Positions 19,710-28,534 of a DNA stretch of 64,000 bases are shown here, in pieces. The notes beneath the pieces are model-generated. The model made no database searches and was not told the origin of the DNA. It saw nothing but the letters and a program-made list of their open reading frames with translations. Within the stretch, counting starts at the first letter, position 1. Every line of letters starts with the position of its first letter. The translations under genes were made by a program, and so were the position numbers. The DNA comes from Actinopolyspora lacussalsi subsp. righensis (GTDB lineage Bacteria; Actinomycetota; Actinomycetes; Mycobacteriales; Pseudonocardiaceae), in the NCBI RefSeq assembly GCF_900116555.1, contig NZ_FPAT01000011.1:62001-126000 (forward strand), read 5' to 3'.

Positions 19710-20930
19710 TCACTGCTTCCCGCGGTGGGCCGCCGCCCGAAGCGAGATCCGCTTGATCCGGCGGTACGCTCCCAGCGCGATCCGCAGCGTCGGGTGCCGA
19801 TCGCTGGACAGCACCAGGCTCTCCCGCAATCCCGGGGCTTTTGGCGCTTCCGGTGTCGGGGGAGCTTTCGGTTCCGGCTGCGCTCGTTGTCGCGCCGTCT
19901 CGCGTCCGATCACCTCCGCCAGCGCCTCGATCGCCACTTCGGCCAGTTCGGCCGTATCGGGGTGATCCGGGACCACCTCGGGGCCGTCGGTTACGGCGGG
20001 GCGGAGTTCATCGAGGTCACCGATCACCTCATAACTCCTTTCCGCCAGTGCCTCGGTAATCCGCTCGGACTGTTGTCGCAGCCATTCCCGGTGTTGTTCG
20101 GGTACTTCGAGCGGATTGCGGGCCTTGCGGCTTCCCAGGATCTCTTCCGCCAGGTTCCGCTTCACACGTCGGTCGTGCGTGGGCCAGTCGATGTTGCCGT
20201 TGAGCCGTTGGTTCAGGCGACGGATGAGTTCCGTCTCGGCCACGCCCAGTGAGCGGTTCCGCTGCTGTACCCGGGTGTCGTACTCCTCGGGGCGCAGTCC
20301 CAGGAGTTCGGCGAAGCGGTGCCATACGAGGTCGGTGGAACTGCCGGCGGGAGGCACCGTAACCACGTGGACCCGTTCGGGGGGAATCGACCGGCCCCAT
20401 TTGGCCAGGATCTCGGGGACGTCCTGCCGGTGCCAGAACAGCTCGCTGAGCATGTCCGGTTCGGCGACCGTACCCCGTACTCCGGCCACGAAGTCCTCGA
20501 ACGATATCGTGTGCCGGTTTTTGACGTCCTCCTGCCACACGGCGGGTAGCTGGCGCTGCAGGTCCCGCACCGTGCAGACCAGATGAACCTCGGCGAAGGA
20601 AAGATCGGCCATCGCGCGTTCGATCTGTTCCGGGGTGGCCGTGCAGAACAGCTCGTGCGAAATGACTACGGTCGCCGGCCCGTCGGCAGCCTGCTTGACC
20701 AGGTTTTCCCAGGCGTTCGGGACGTTGTCGTCGAACCAGTCCACCTGGAACTGCGTGTTCTGCAGATCCATGGCAGCGTGAAAGTGCGCGTCGGGGCGAG
20801 TGCCCGGATAGTGAACGCCCGCCTCCCGGAGGGCTTCCCTGTTGTTCCAGAGGATCTCCTGCAGGTAGGTGGTTCCGGTCTTGGGGGAACCGATGTGTAC
20901 GTAGACTCGGTTGGCGTCGGTGTCGCTCAT
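19710..20930 (-). CDS. Sulfotransferase family protein
   Basis: A 406-aa protein. VYVHIGSPKTGTTYLQEILW near the N-terminus is the 5'-phosphosulfate loop that binds PAPS, and ISHELFC and HLVCTVRDLQRQLPAVWQ fit the 3'-phosphate-binding region. The last 100 residues are Pro/Ala-rich, then basic (RRIKRISLRAAAHRGK). It would transfer sulfate from PAPS to an unknown acceptor. The start at MSDTDANR is chosen for its fit to the family; MKDDH five codons upstream (20945) is possible. It is divergent from the APS kinase gene cysC, which would make its sulfate donor. Confidence 0.83.
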   Translation of the reverse strand: MSDTDANRVYVHIGSPKTGTTYLQEILWNNREALREAGVHYPGTRPDAHFHAAMDLQNTQFQVDWFDDNVPNAWENLVKQAADGPATVVISHELFCTATPEQIERAMADLSFAEVHLVCTVRDLQRQLPAVWQEDVKNRHTISFEDFVAGVRGTVAEPDMLSELFWHRQDVPEILAKWGRSIPPERVHVVTVPPAGSSTDLVWHRFAELLGLRPEEYDTRVQQRNRSLGVAETELIRRLNQRLNGNIDWPTHDRRVKRNLAEEILGSRKARNPLEVPEQHREWLRQQSERITEALAERSYEVIGDLDELRPAVTDGPEVVPDHPDTAELAEVAIEALAEVIGRETARQRAQPEPKAPPTPEAPKAPGLRESLVLSSDRHPTLRIALGAYRRIKRISLRAAAHRGKQ

Positions 20931-21019
20931 GTGATCATCTTTCATGCGATTCCGGAATTGTGGAACACCCACCGGCATATTCGGTAAGGCCCCGACCTAG
21001 GCCAGTAGGGAGATGCGCT

Positions 21020-21592
21020 ATGGGATCCTTGGGAGCCACGCTCTGGTTGACCGGGCTGCCCGGTGCCGGCAAGTCGACCATCGCGCAGGCGGTGGCCGAG
21101 TACTTGAGGCGGCGCGGTGGAAGGGTCCAGGTTCTCGACGGGGATCAGTTACGGACCAACCTATCGGCCGATCTGGGATTCACTCAGGCAGACCGGAACA
21201 CGCACGTGCGCCGGACCGGATTCGTGGCTCAATTGCTGGCCACGCACGGTGTCACAGTGCTGGTCCCGGTTATCGCCCCTTACAGCACCGCGAGGGACGA
21301 TGTGCGTGCCCAGCACGACAGCCTGGGATGCCCCTATTTCGAAGTGCACGTCGCCACTCCGGTCACCGAGTGCATGCGGCGTGACCCGAAGGGCCTCTAC
21401 GGACGAGCCGCCGCTGGTGAGCTGTCCGGCCTGACCGGTTACGACGCGACGTATCAGGATCCGGTGGAACCTGATCTGTGGTTGGACACCAGTACCACCG
21501 ACATCACCGCTGCTCGGGACGCCGTGCTCGGGATGTTGTCGCGCAGGGTGGGACTTCCGCTTCCCGGTTTGGAGACAGTGGGCGAGTACTGA
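21020..21592 (+). CDS. cysC: Adenylyl-sulfate kinase (APS kinase)
   Basis: A 190-aa CysC that phosphorylates APS to PAPS with ATP. The P-loop GLPGAGKST, the DGDQLR switch, the substrate-binding LGFTQADRNTHVRR, and the ECMRRDPKGLYGRA loop are all intact. The ATG is supported by GGGAG eight bases upstream; the longer open frame before it lacks support. No sulfate adenylyltransferase is nearby, so APS must come from elsewhere. Its divergent neighbour is a sulfotransferase, suggesting a small PAPS-making and PAPS-using pair. A strong terminator follows. Confidence 0.92.
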   Translation: MGSLGATLWLTGLPGAGKSTIAQAVAEYLRRRGGRVQVLDGDQLRTNLSADLGFTQADRNTHVRRTGFVAQLLATHGVTVLVPVIAPYSTARDDVRAQHDSLGCPYFEVHVATPVTECMRRDPKGLYGRAAAGELSGLTGYDATYQDPVEPDLWLDTSTTDITAARDAVLGMLSRRVGLPLPGLETVGEY

Positions 21593-21613
21593 TCCGTCCG
21601 GGTGCGCTGAGTG

Positions 21614-21648
21614 AACTCCCGGTGGTCCGCTGACCACCGGGAGTTTTT
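21614..21648 (+). terminator. Strong intrinsic terminator after cysC
   Basis: A perfect 14-base stem (AACTCCCGGTGGTC with GACCACCGGGAGTT), a 4-base loop CGCT, and a run of five T. This is the clearest rho-independent terminator in the window. Confidence 0.9.
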
Positions 21649-21705
21649 CGTGTCCGGGCGTGCGTGGCCACGCTGCCCGCTCGGGACCTCGTTTCCGACG
21701 CGATA

Positions 21706-21735
21706 TTGACCCGCGCGCTGTCGCTCAATTATGTT
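21706..21735 (+). promoter_or_regulatory. pca operon promoter
   Basis: TTGACC and TATGTT lie 18 bases apart in an AT-richer stretch about 90 bases before the first pca start codon. The downstream palindrome overlaps the -10 box. Confidence 0.55.
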
Positions 21736-21766
21736 CGCAGGAAGCACGAACGTTCTCTTTGCGAAC
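21733..21766. promoter_or_regulatory. Putative PcaR (IclR-type) operator
   Basis: GTTCGCA and TGCGAAC are perfect 7-base arms, with an internal CGAACGTTC palindrome between them. It overlaps the -10 box of the pca promoter. IclR-family regulators such as PcaR bind GTTCG/CGAAC-type palindromes, and the last gene of the operon encodes one. Confidence 0.55.
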
Positions 21767-21825
21767 AAACCGTGGGTGTCGTTGTGAGTTCGGACACCAA
21801 GCGAAACCGCTGAACGGGGTGACCA

Positions 21826-22647
21826 GTGGCACGCATACTGCAGCTCGACACGGCCGTGGCCGAGCTGGTCAACGACGGTGACACCGTCGCGTTGGAAGGT
21901 TTTACGCATCTCATCCCGATGACGGCGGGGCACGAGATCATTCGTGCGGGCCGACGTGATCTCACGCTGTGCAGGATGACGCCCGATGTCATCTACGATC
22001 AGCTGATCGGCGCAGGCTGCGCACGTAAGCTCGTGTTCTCCTGGGGTGGAAACCCCGGCGTCGGTTCGCTGCACCGCTTCCGGGACGCGATCCAGCACTC
22101 CTGGCCCGTGCCGTTGGAGATCGAGGAGCACAGTCACGCCGGGATGGCCAACCGCTATGTCGCCGGTGCCTCCGGTCTGCCGTTCGCCGTGCTGCGGGGG
22201 TACGCGGGGACCGACCTGCCGGAGCACACCGACACGATCAGCTCGGTGCGCTGCCCGTTCACCGGTGAGGAACTGGCGGCTGTGGCCGCGCTCAACCCCG
22301 ATGTCGGCATCGTCCACGCGCAGCGTGCCGACCGTGCGGGCAACGTGCAGTTCTGGGGTATCACCGGAGTGCAGAAGGAAACCGTGTTGGCCTCGGCACG
22401 TTCGCTGGTGACCGTGGAGGAGATGGTCGACGAATTGCCGGAACAGCCCGGTGCCGTGGTGCTGCCGAGCTGGGCGGTCACCGCCGTGGCCGAGGTTCCC
22501 GGTGGTGCACACCCTTCCTACGCCCAGGGCTACTCCGAACGGGACAACGCCTACTACCAGGACTGGGACGCGATCAGCAGGGACCGCGATCGGTTCCGCG
22601 AGTGGTTGGACAGCGAGATCCACGAGCCGGAGAGGAGCGCCCGATGA
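21826..22647 (+). CDS. pcaI: 3-oxoadipate CoA-transferase, alpha subunit
   Basis: A 273-aa class I CoA-transferase subunit. With PcaJ it moves CoA from succinyl-CoA to 3-oxoadipate, the fifth step of the protocatechuate branch. VALEGFTHLIPMTAGHEII is the glycine-poor N-terminal CoA-transferase motif and FSWGGNPGVGSLHRFR follows. The GTG start (MARILQLDTAVAEL) has GGGGTGA just upstream. It is the first gene of eight on the same strand and its ATGA end overlaps pcaJ. Confidence 0.9.
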   Translation: MARILQLDTAVAELVNDGDTVALEGFTHLIPMTAGHEIIRAGRRDLTLCRMTPDVIYDQLIGAGCARKLVFSWGGNPGVGSLHRFRDAIQHSWPVPLEIEEHSHAGMANRYVAGASGLPFAVLRGYAGTDLPEHTDTISSVRCPFTGEELAAVAALNPDVGIVHAQRADRAGNVQFWGITGVQKETVLASARSLVTVEEMVDELPEQPGAVVLPSWAVTAVAEVPGGAHPSYAQGYSERDNAYYQDWDAISRDRDRFREWLDSEIHEPERSAR

Positions 22648-23444
22648 CCGGGGAGCTGTCAGAGACACCGACAACCTCGGAATTCACCTCGGACGAGATG
22701 ATGACCGTGGCCGCTTCACGGTCGCTGCACGACGAGTCGGTGTGTTTCGTGGGGATCGGATTGCCGAGCACGGCTGCCAACCTCGCGCGCCGCACACACG
22801 CGCCCGAGCTGGTTCTGATCTACGAGTCCGGGACGTTGGGTACCAAACCGCAGCGGCTGCCGCTGTCCATCGGAGACGGAGTGCTCGCCGAGACGGCCGA
22901 TTCGGTGGTCGGTGTTCCCGAGATCTTCAACTACTGGTTGCAGCCGGGACGGGTGGACGTCGGATTCCTGGGCGGTGCTCAGGTGGACCGGTACGGCAAC
23001 ATCAACACCACCGTGATCGGTGACGACTACGAAGACCCCAAGGTTCGGTTGCCGGGTGCCGGCGGAGCGCCGGAGATAGCCACCTCCTGCGGCGAAGTGC
23101 TCATCGTGATGCGGCACAGCCCGCGTGCCTTCGTTCCCGACGTGGACTTCATCACCTCCGTGGGGTACGGAAGGGACGGCGCGGCCCGAGCGCGGTTGGG
23201 ACTGCCGGGGCGCGGTCCGGTCAAGGTCATCACGGACCTCGGTGTGCTGCGACCCGACGAGGGAACGAACGAACTGACACTGACCGGACTGGCTCCCGGG
23301 GTCGAGGTGGAACAGGTCCGCGCGGCTACCGGTTGGCCGCTTCGCGTCGCCGAGGAACTCGGCGTGCAGCATCCCCCCACCGATCGGGAACTGCGGATCC
23401 TGCGGGAACTCAAAGCTACTGTCGGGAATGGAGAGTCCTCTTGA
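22644..23444 (+). CDS. pcaJ: 3-oxoadipate CoA-transferase, beta subunit
   Basis: A 266-aa partner of PcaI. VCFVGIGLPSTAANLARR and YESGTLGTKPQRLP are the beta-subunit signatures; the Glu of YESG is the residue that carries CoA in this family. The ATG overlaps the pcaI stop and AGGAG lies eight bases upstream. Its stop is in turn shared with the TTG start of pcaF (TTGA). Confidence 0.92.
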   Translation: MTGELSETPTTSEFTSDEMMTVAASRSLHDESVCFVGIGLPSTAANLARRTHAPELVLIYESGTLGTKPQRLPLSIGDGVLAETADSVVGVPEIFNYWLQPGRVDVGFLGGAQVDRYGNINTTVIGDDYEDPKVRLPGAGGAPEIATSCGEVLIVMRHSPRAFVPDVDFITSVGYGRDGAARARLGLPGRGPVKVITDLGVLRPDEGTNELTLTGLAPGVEVEQVRAATGWPLRVAEELGVQHPPTDRELRILRELKATVGNGESS

Positions 23445-24622
23445 GTGACGAGGTGTACGTACTCGAAGCGGTTCGCACCCCCGTGGGGCGTTATGGCAAG
23501 GGACTGGCCGAGGTGCGTCCCGACGATCTGGCCGCCCACACGATCAGGGCTCTGCTCGACAGGGTTCCCGGACTGGACCCGGCACGGATACACGACGTGC
23601 TGTTCGGTGACGCCAACGGTGCGGGCGAGGACAACCGCAACGTGGCCCGCATGGCGACCCTGCTGGCCGGGCTCCCGACGAGCGTCGCGGGGGCGACGGT
23701 CAACCGGCTGTGCGGCTCCGGCCTGGAAGCGGTGATCGAGGCCAGTCGAATCGTGCAGACCGGTGACGGGGATCTGGTGCTGGCGGGCGGCGTCGAGTCC
23801 ATGAGTCGCGCCCCCTGGGTACTGCCGAAGCCGGGGCGCGCCTATCCACGGGGACACGAGACGCTGCACTCCACCACACTCGGCTGGCGGATGGTCAATC
23901 CCGAGATGCCCCCCGAATGGACCATTTCACTCGGGGAGAGTGCCGAGCTGTTGGCCGACAAGTACGGTATCGGTCGCGCCGAGCAGGACGCCTTCGCCGT
24001 ACGCAGCCACCAGCGGGCTGCGGCCGCCTGGGAGCAGGGGCTTTTCGAGGACGAGGTCGTGCCGGTGCCGGGTACGGACCTCACCAGGGACGAGGGGGTG
24101 CGTGCCGACACCTCGGAGGAAGCGCTCGGCAAGCTCAACCCCGCCTTCCGGCCCGATGGCACTGTTACGGCGGGTAACTCGTCCCCGCTCAACGACGGAT
24201 CCGCCGCTGTACTGCTCGGAAGCCGTGCGGCCGCTGACGAGGTCGGTGCGGAACCGCTGGCACGGGTCGTCAGCCGCGGGGTGGCGGCGGTGGACCCCGA
24301 CGTATTCGGGATCGGTCCCGTGCGTGCCGCGCGTACCGCGCTGCGACGCGCGGGGATCGGTTGGGGCGATCTCACCGCTGTCGAGCTCAACGAGGCGTTC
24401 GCCTCCCAGTCGCTCGCCTGTCTGGCCGAGTGGCCGGAACTGGACCCGGAGATAGTCAATCAACGTGGTGGTGCGATCGCTCTCGGACACCCGCTGGGCG
24501 CTTCCGGGGCGCGGATCCTGACCAGCCTCGCGCATCAGCTGCGTCGGGCGGGAGGTGGCTGGGGACTGGCCGCCATCTGCATCGGCGTCGGTCAAGGCCT
24601 CGCGGTCGTCCTGCACGCATGA
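23441..24622 (+). CDS. pcaF: 3-oxoadipyl-CoA thiolase
   Basis: A 393-aa thiolase that splits 3-oxoadipyl-CoA into succinyl-CoA and acetyl-CoA. VNRLCGSGLEAVIEASR holds the acyl-enzyme Cys, ELNEAFASQSLACL the active-site loop, and GGAIALGHPLGASGAR and the final CIGVGQGLAVVL the catalytic His and Cys. The start is TTG (M-SDEVYVLEAVRTPVGRYGKG), overlapping the pcaJ stop, with GGAGAG six bases upstream. Starting at a later codon would remove part of the conserved N-terminus. Confidence 0.92.
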   Translation: MSDEVYVLEAVRTPVGRYGKGLAEVRPDDLAAHTIRALLDRVPGLDPARIHDVLFGDANGAGEDNRNVARMATLLAGLPTSVAGATVNRLCGSGLEAVIEASRIVQTGDGDLVLAGGVESMSRAPWVLPKPGRAYPRGHETLHSTTLGWRMVNPEMPPEWTISLGESAELLADKYGIGRAEQDAFAVRSHQRAAAAWEQGLFEDEVVPVPGTDLTRDEGVRADTSEEALGKLNPAFRPDGTVTAGNSSPLNDGSAAVLLGSRAAADEVGAEPLARVVSRGVAAVDPDVFGIGPVRAARTALRRAGIGWGDLTAVELNEAFASQSLACLAEWPELDPEIVNQRGGAIALGHPLGASGARILTSLAHQLRRAGGGWGLAAICIGVGQGLAVVLHA

Positions 24623-24645
24623 ACCGGTAATCATCAGGAGCGAGC

Positions 24646-25401
24646 ATGTCCACCGACTCGATCGGCAAACCGTCGGATCGATTGATCCTGCCCAAGTACG
24701 AGCGCGACGATGCCAGCCATCCCGCGCTGGACACCACGGAGTACTTTTCGACGTCGCTGCGCAGCCCGCTTCGTCCACTGCAGTTGCTGCCACAGAATCT
24801 CACCGAGATCACTGGTCCGGTACTCGGGCACGAGCGAGTCGGTGAGACCGACCACGACCTGACCGTGCAGCACGAGGGCGAGCCGCTGGGAGAGCGAATC
24901 GTGGTCAGCGGCAGGGTCATGGACTCGGACGGCAAACCGGTGCCACACGCTCTCGTCGAGATCTGGCAGGCGAACGCCTCCGGCCGCTACCGCCACGCTG
25001 GTGATCGCCACCCGGCTCCGCTGGACCCCAATTTCTCCGGCACGGGCCGGTGCATGACCGACGAGAACGGTCACTACCGATTCGTCACCATCAAACCGGG
25101 TGCCTATCCGTGGCGCAACCACGACAACGCCTGGCGTCCCGCCCACATACATTTCTCGCTGTTCGGGCGTGCCTTCACCCAGCGCCTGGTCACCCAGATG
25201 TACTTCCCGGGCGATCCGTTGTTCTACCAGGACCCGATCTTCCAGTCTGTGCGTGACCCGAAAGCACGCGAGCGGATGATCTGTGAGTTCGACCTGGACA
25301 GCACGATTCCGGAGTGGGCGCTGTCGTACCACTTCGACATCGTGCTGCGTGGCAGTCACGCCACCCCCTTCGAAGAGGACGAGGACGACGATGACGACTG
25401 A
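24646..25401 (+). CDS. pcaH: Protocatechuate 3,4-dioxygenase, beta subunit
   Basis: A 251-aa intradiol dioxygenase subunit that holds the catalytic Fe(III) and opens protocatechuate to 3-carboxymuconate. All four iron ligands can be read by comparison with Pseudomonas PcaH: Tyr115 (SGRYRH), Tyr154 (PGAYPW), His167 and His169 (PAHIHF). The ATG follows AGGAG by seven bases. The C-terminus is a run of Glu and Asp (about 12 acidic residues), longer than usual and partly overlapping the pcaG start. Confidence 0.95.
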   Translation: MSTDSIGKPSDRLILPKYERDDASHPALDTTEYFSTSLRSPLRPLQLLPQNLTEITGPVLGHERVGETDHDLTVQHEGEPLGERIVVSGRVMDSDGKPVPHALVEIWQANASGRYRHAGDRHPAPLDPNFSGTGRCMTDENGHYRFVTIKPGAYPWRNHDNAWRPAHIHFSLFGRAFTQRLVTQMYFPGDPLFYQDPIFQSVRDPKARERMICEFDLDSTIPEWALSYHFDIVLRGSHATPFEEDEDDDDD

Positions 25402-25987
25402 GCGATCCGTTGAGGTGACTCACGTTTCCCGGCCGGCCACCACCCCGTCGCAGACGGTGGGACCGTTCTTCGCGCTGCCGGGAGGTCTGCCGTGGCCGGA
25501 CGGGCCCGAACTCCTCCCTCCGGAAGCCCCCGAGGCGGTGATGCTGCGTGGCCGGTTGTCGGACGGTGCGGGGGAGCCGATTCCCGACGGGTTGATCGAG
25601 ATCTGGCAGGCGGACGAGCGGGGCGGGTTCGCGCATCCGGACGATCCCCGGCAACAGACCACGGCCTTCCCCGGTTTCGGGCGGTGTGCCACCGGGCCGG
25701 ACGGGGAGTTCTGGTTCCGCACCGTCAAGCCGGCCGCGTTGCCCACTCCGGCAGGGGAGACGGAGGCTCCGCACATCAACGTCACGGTACTGGCCCGCGG
25801 GTTGCTGGACCGTGTCGTGACCCGGATCTACTTCCCGGACGAACCCGCGGCCAACGCCGTCGATCCCGTGTTGTCCGGTGTCGATCCCGCCCGAAGGGAT
25901 ACCCTGGTCGCGACGGCGACGGCCGACGGCTTCCGATTCGATATCCGGTTGCAGGGTGATGACGAGACCATCTTCTTCGCGGTCTGA
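25391..25987 (+). CDS. pcaG: Protocatechuate 3,4-dioxygenase, alpha subunit
   Basis: A 198-aa non-catalytic partner of PcaH. TPSQTVGPFFALPGGLPW is the usual alpha-subunit N-terminus, with GLIEIWQADERGGFAHP and EAPHINVTVLARGLLDRVVTRIYFPDE (in pieces) following. Its ATG sits within the pcaH end, overlapping it by 11 bases, which suggests tight coupling and equal synthesis. Confidence 0.93.
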   Translation: MTTERSVEVTHVSRPATTPSQTVGPFFALPGGLPWPDGPELLPPEAPEAVMLRGRLSDGAGEPIPDGLIEIWQADERGGFAHPDDPRQQTTAFPGFGRCATGPDGEFWFRTVKPAALPTPAGETEAPHINVTVLARGLLDRVVTRIYFPDEPAANAVDPVLSGVDPARRDTLVATATADGFRFDIRLQGDDETIFFAV

Positions 25988-27350
25988 GACCGCCACTGGA
26001 CTGTTCACTCCCACGTTCGTCACCGACGGGTTCGACGAACTCACCGCGCCTGCCGCCTGGTTGCGGGCCATGCTCGACTTCGAGGGTGCGTTGGCCCTCG
26101 CCCAGGCGGACGTTGGCCTGGTGCCCACCGCGGTGGCCGAGGAGATCGCCGATCGGTGCCGCCGGGGCGACGATTTCGACGTCGACTCGACAGCCCGGCG
26201 TGCGGCGGACTCGGCGACTCCGGTCATACCGCTGGTCAAGGACCTCACCGCCGGGGTGAGCGCGGAAGCAGCCGCGTACGTGCACCGCGGTGCCACCAGC
26301 CAGGACGTGGTGGACACCGCCGCGATGCTGGTGGCACGGGAAGCCGTTCGCGCGTCGTTGCGTGAGCTGCGCGTGGTCGCCGACGAGTGTGCTCGGTTGG
26401 CCGAGGAGCATCGCCACACCCTGATCACCGGCCGTACTCTGCTGCAGCACGCCCTGCCGACCACTTTCGGGCGCAAGGCCGCCGGCTGGCTCGTCGCGGT
26501 GATCGAAGCGTCCGAGGGGCTTGCCGGGATATGGCGACACAGGTTGGCGGTGCAGTTCGGAGGCCCGGTGGGCACGCTGGCGACGTTCGGCTCGGACGGT
26601 GTGCGGGTGACCACCGCGTTGGCCGAACGACTCGGGCTGGTCGAACCCGTTCTGCCGTGGCACACCGACCGGACCCGTGTTGTCGACCTGGCGACCTCGT
26701 TGGGGACCGTGGCCGGTGCTCTGGGCAACATCGCGCTGGACGTCGAACTGGCCGCCCAGACCGAGGTCGGCGAGCTCGCCGAAGGCCGCTCCGGGGGATC
26801 CTCGGCGATGCCGCACAAGCGCAACCCGGTTCGTGCCGTCCGGGTCAACGCGGCAGCTCGCCGGGCACCGGGTCTCGTGGCGACCCTGTTGAGCGCCGTG
26901 CCGCAGGAACACGAACGCGCGGCGGGTGCCTGGCAGGCGGAGTGGGAGCCGTTCAACGAGCTGTTGCGGTTGACAGGTTCGGCGGCGGCGGTAACCGGCG
27001 AGATGCTGGGCGAGCTCAAGGTCGACGCGGACAGGATGCGCTCCAACCTGGAGTTGTCCGGTGGAGTCCTGTTGGCAGAGCGGATCTCCACGGCACTCGC
27101 CGCGGAGCTCGGACCTGTCGGGGCGAGTGAGCTTGTCGGGGAACTCTCCCGGCGGGTGAGTCGTGACGGCAGTACCCTGCGCGCTGAGCTGTTGGCGGAC
27201 GAAACCGTACGCGCGGTGCTGTCCGAACGAGATGTGTTGGACTTGACCGAGCCCGGCGACTACCTCGGTTCGGCGGACGAATTCATCGACCGCGCCCTGG
27301 CCGCCCACACACGCTGGAAGGAGACGAGTGCCGGTGATCCCGGACTATGA
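25959..27350 (+). CDS. pcaB: 3-carboxy-cis,cis-muconate cycloisomerase
   Basis: A 463-aa member of the fumarase/aspartase superfamily that turns 3-carboxymuconate into 4-carboxymuconolactone. The signature GGSSAMPHKRNP and the region HRGATSQDVVDTA are intact. The start is not certain: conserved sequence begins at GLFTPTFVTDGFDEL, and the nearest in-frame starts are ATG 25959 and GTG 25956, both inside the end of pcaG. The long frame before that is a shadow of pcaG. Its last 23 bases overlap the pcaL start. Confidence 0.9.
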   Translation: MTRPSSSRSETATGLFTPTFVTDGFDELTAPAAWLRAMLDFEGALALAQADVGLVPTAVAEEIADRCRRGDDFDVDSTARRAADSATPVIPLVKDLTAGVSAEAAAYVHRGATSQDVVDTAAMLVAREAVRASLRELRVVADECARLAEEHRHTLITGRTLLQHALPTTFGRKAAGWLVAVIEASEGLAGIWRHRLAVQFGGPVGTLATFGSDGVRVTTALAERLGLVEPVLPWHTDRTRVVDLATSLGTVAGALGNIALDVELAAQTEVGELAEGRSGGSSAMPHKRNPVRAVRVNAAARRAPGLVATLLSAVPQEHERAAGAWQAEWEPFNELLRLTGSAAAVTGEMLGELKVDADRMRSNLELSGGVLLAERISTALAAELGPVGASELVGELSRRVSRDGSTLRAELLADETVRAVLSERDVLDLTEPGDYLGSADEFIDRALAAHTRWKETSAGDPGL

Positions 27351-28512
27351 GCTGACCGGTCCGCCCCAGGCTCCCGTGTTGGTGCTGTCCAATTCGTTGG
27401 GTACCGACCGGACGATGTGGGACGAGCAATTGCCCGAGCTGTCGGGCCACTTCCGCGTACTGCGTTACGACCAGCGTGGACACGGCAAGACCCCCGCCAC
27501 TCCCGGACCGTACGATCTGGAAACTCTCGGGCGGGACGTGCTCGACCTGCTCGATCACCTCGATATCTCCGAAGCGCACTTCGCGGGCGTTTCCCTCGGC
27601 GGTATGACCGGCATGTGGTTGGCGGTCAACGCCCCGGAACGAATCGGCGGACTCGCTCTGCTGTGCACCTCGGCGGAGCTCGGACCACCCGAGAACTGGC
27701 GCGAACGGGCGGCGTTCGTGCGTGCCAACGGCACTCGGGAGATGGTCGACTCCACCCTCGATCGGTGGTTCACCGCGGAGTTCGCCTCCAGACCGGATGT
27801 CGTCACCAAGTACGGTGGAATGATCGCGGCGAGTGACGACGAGGGGTACGCCGGTTGCTGTGAGGCCATCGCGGGGATGAACCTGCGGGATCGGCTCGGC
27901 GGAATCACCGCCCCTACACTCGTGGTGGCGGGATATGATGATCCGGCGACACCACCGAAACACGCCGAACGCATCGTCGCCGGCGTCCCGGGCGCTCGGT
28001 TGTCCTTGCTGGAACGCGCCGCGCATCTGGCCAATGTCGAACAGGCCGAGCGGGTCAATCGCCTGCTCGTCGAACACTTCACACCGGAGGGCGAGGGGAT
28101 GTCCACCACGTCCGGCGAACCCGTTTCCCCCGAGGGCACCGGCACCGGCATGGCGGTGCGCAGGCAGGTGCTCGGCGACGAACACGTCGACAGGGCGATC
28201 GAACGAAAAACCGAGTTCACCGAGCCGTTCCAGGACTTCATAACCCGCTACGCGTGGGGAGAACTCTGGGCCTCGGAAGGAATGGATCGTCCGACCCGTA
28301 GTTGTGTGACCCTGGCGATTCTGGCCGCTACCGGGTGCCACGACGAGCTCGCGATGCACGTTCGAGCGGCACGCCGCAACGGCGTCGAACCTTCGACCAT
28401 CAGAGAAGTACTGATGCACGTGGCCGTTTACGCCGGTGTTCCCAAAGCCAACAGTGCTTTCGCGCTTGCGGACCGGATTCTCGACGCGGAAGCCGACGAG
28501 AACGGTGCTTGA
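27328..28512 (+). CDS. pcaL: Fused 3-oxoadipate enol-lactonase / 4-carboxymuconolactone decarboxylase
   Basis: A 394-aa fusion. Residues 1-255 are the enol-lactonase (PcaD), an alpha/beta hydrolase with nucleophile FAGVSLGGMTGMW and a His near RAAHLANVEQ. Residues from about 265 on are the carboxymuconolactone decarboxylase (PcaC), starting at GMAVRRQVLGDEHVD and including MDRPTRSCVTLAILAATG. The fused form is well known from Streptomyces and other actinomycetes. The GTG start has AAGGAG six bases upstream, inside the end of pcaB. Confidence 0.93.
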   Translation: MPVIPDYELTGPPQAPVLVLSNSLGTDRTMWDEQLPELSGHFRVLRYDQRGHGKTPATPGPYDLETLGRDVLDLLDHLDISEAHFAGVSLGGMTGMWLAVNAPERIGGLALLCTSAELGPPENWRERAAFVRANGTREMVDSTLDRWFTAEFASRPDVVTKYGGMIAASDDEGYAGCCEAIAGMNLRDRLGGITAPTLVVAGYDDPATPPKHAERIVAGVPGARLSLLERAAHLANVEQAERVNRLLVEHFTPEGEGMSTTSGEPVSPEGTGTGMAVRRQVLGDEHVDRAIERKTEFTEPFQDFITRYAWGELWASEGMDRPTRSCVTLAILAATGCHDELAMHVRAARRNGVEPSTIREVLMHVAVYAGVPKANSAFALADRILDAEADENGA

Positions 28513-28534
28513 CAGAACCGAGGCGGGGGTGGCT

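Noticed and set aside
25190-27308. Long minus-strand frames opposite pcaG and pcaB
   Set aside because: Composition is Ser/Arg/Thr-rich nonsense, while the plus strand has complete conserved pca enzymes.
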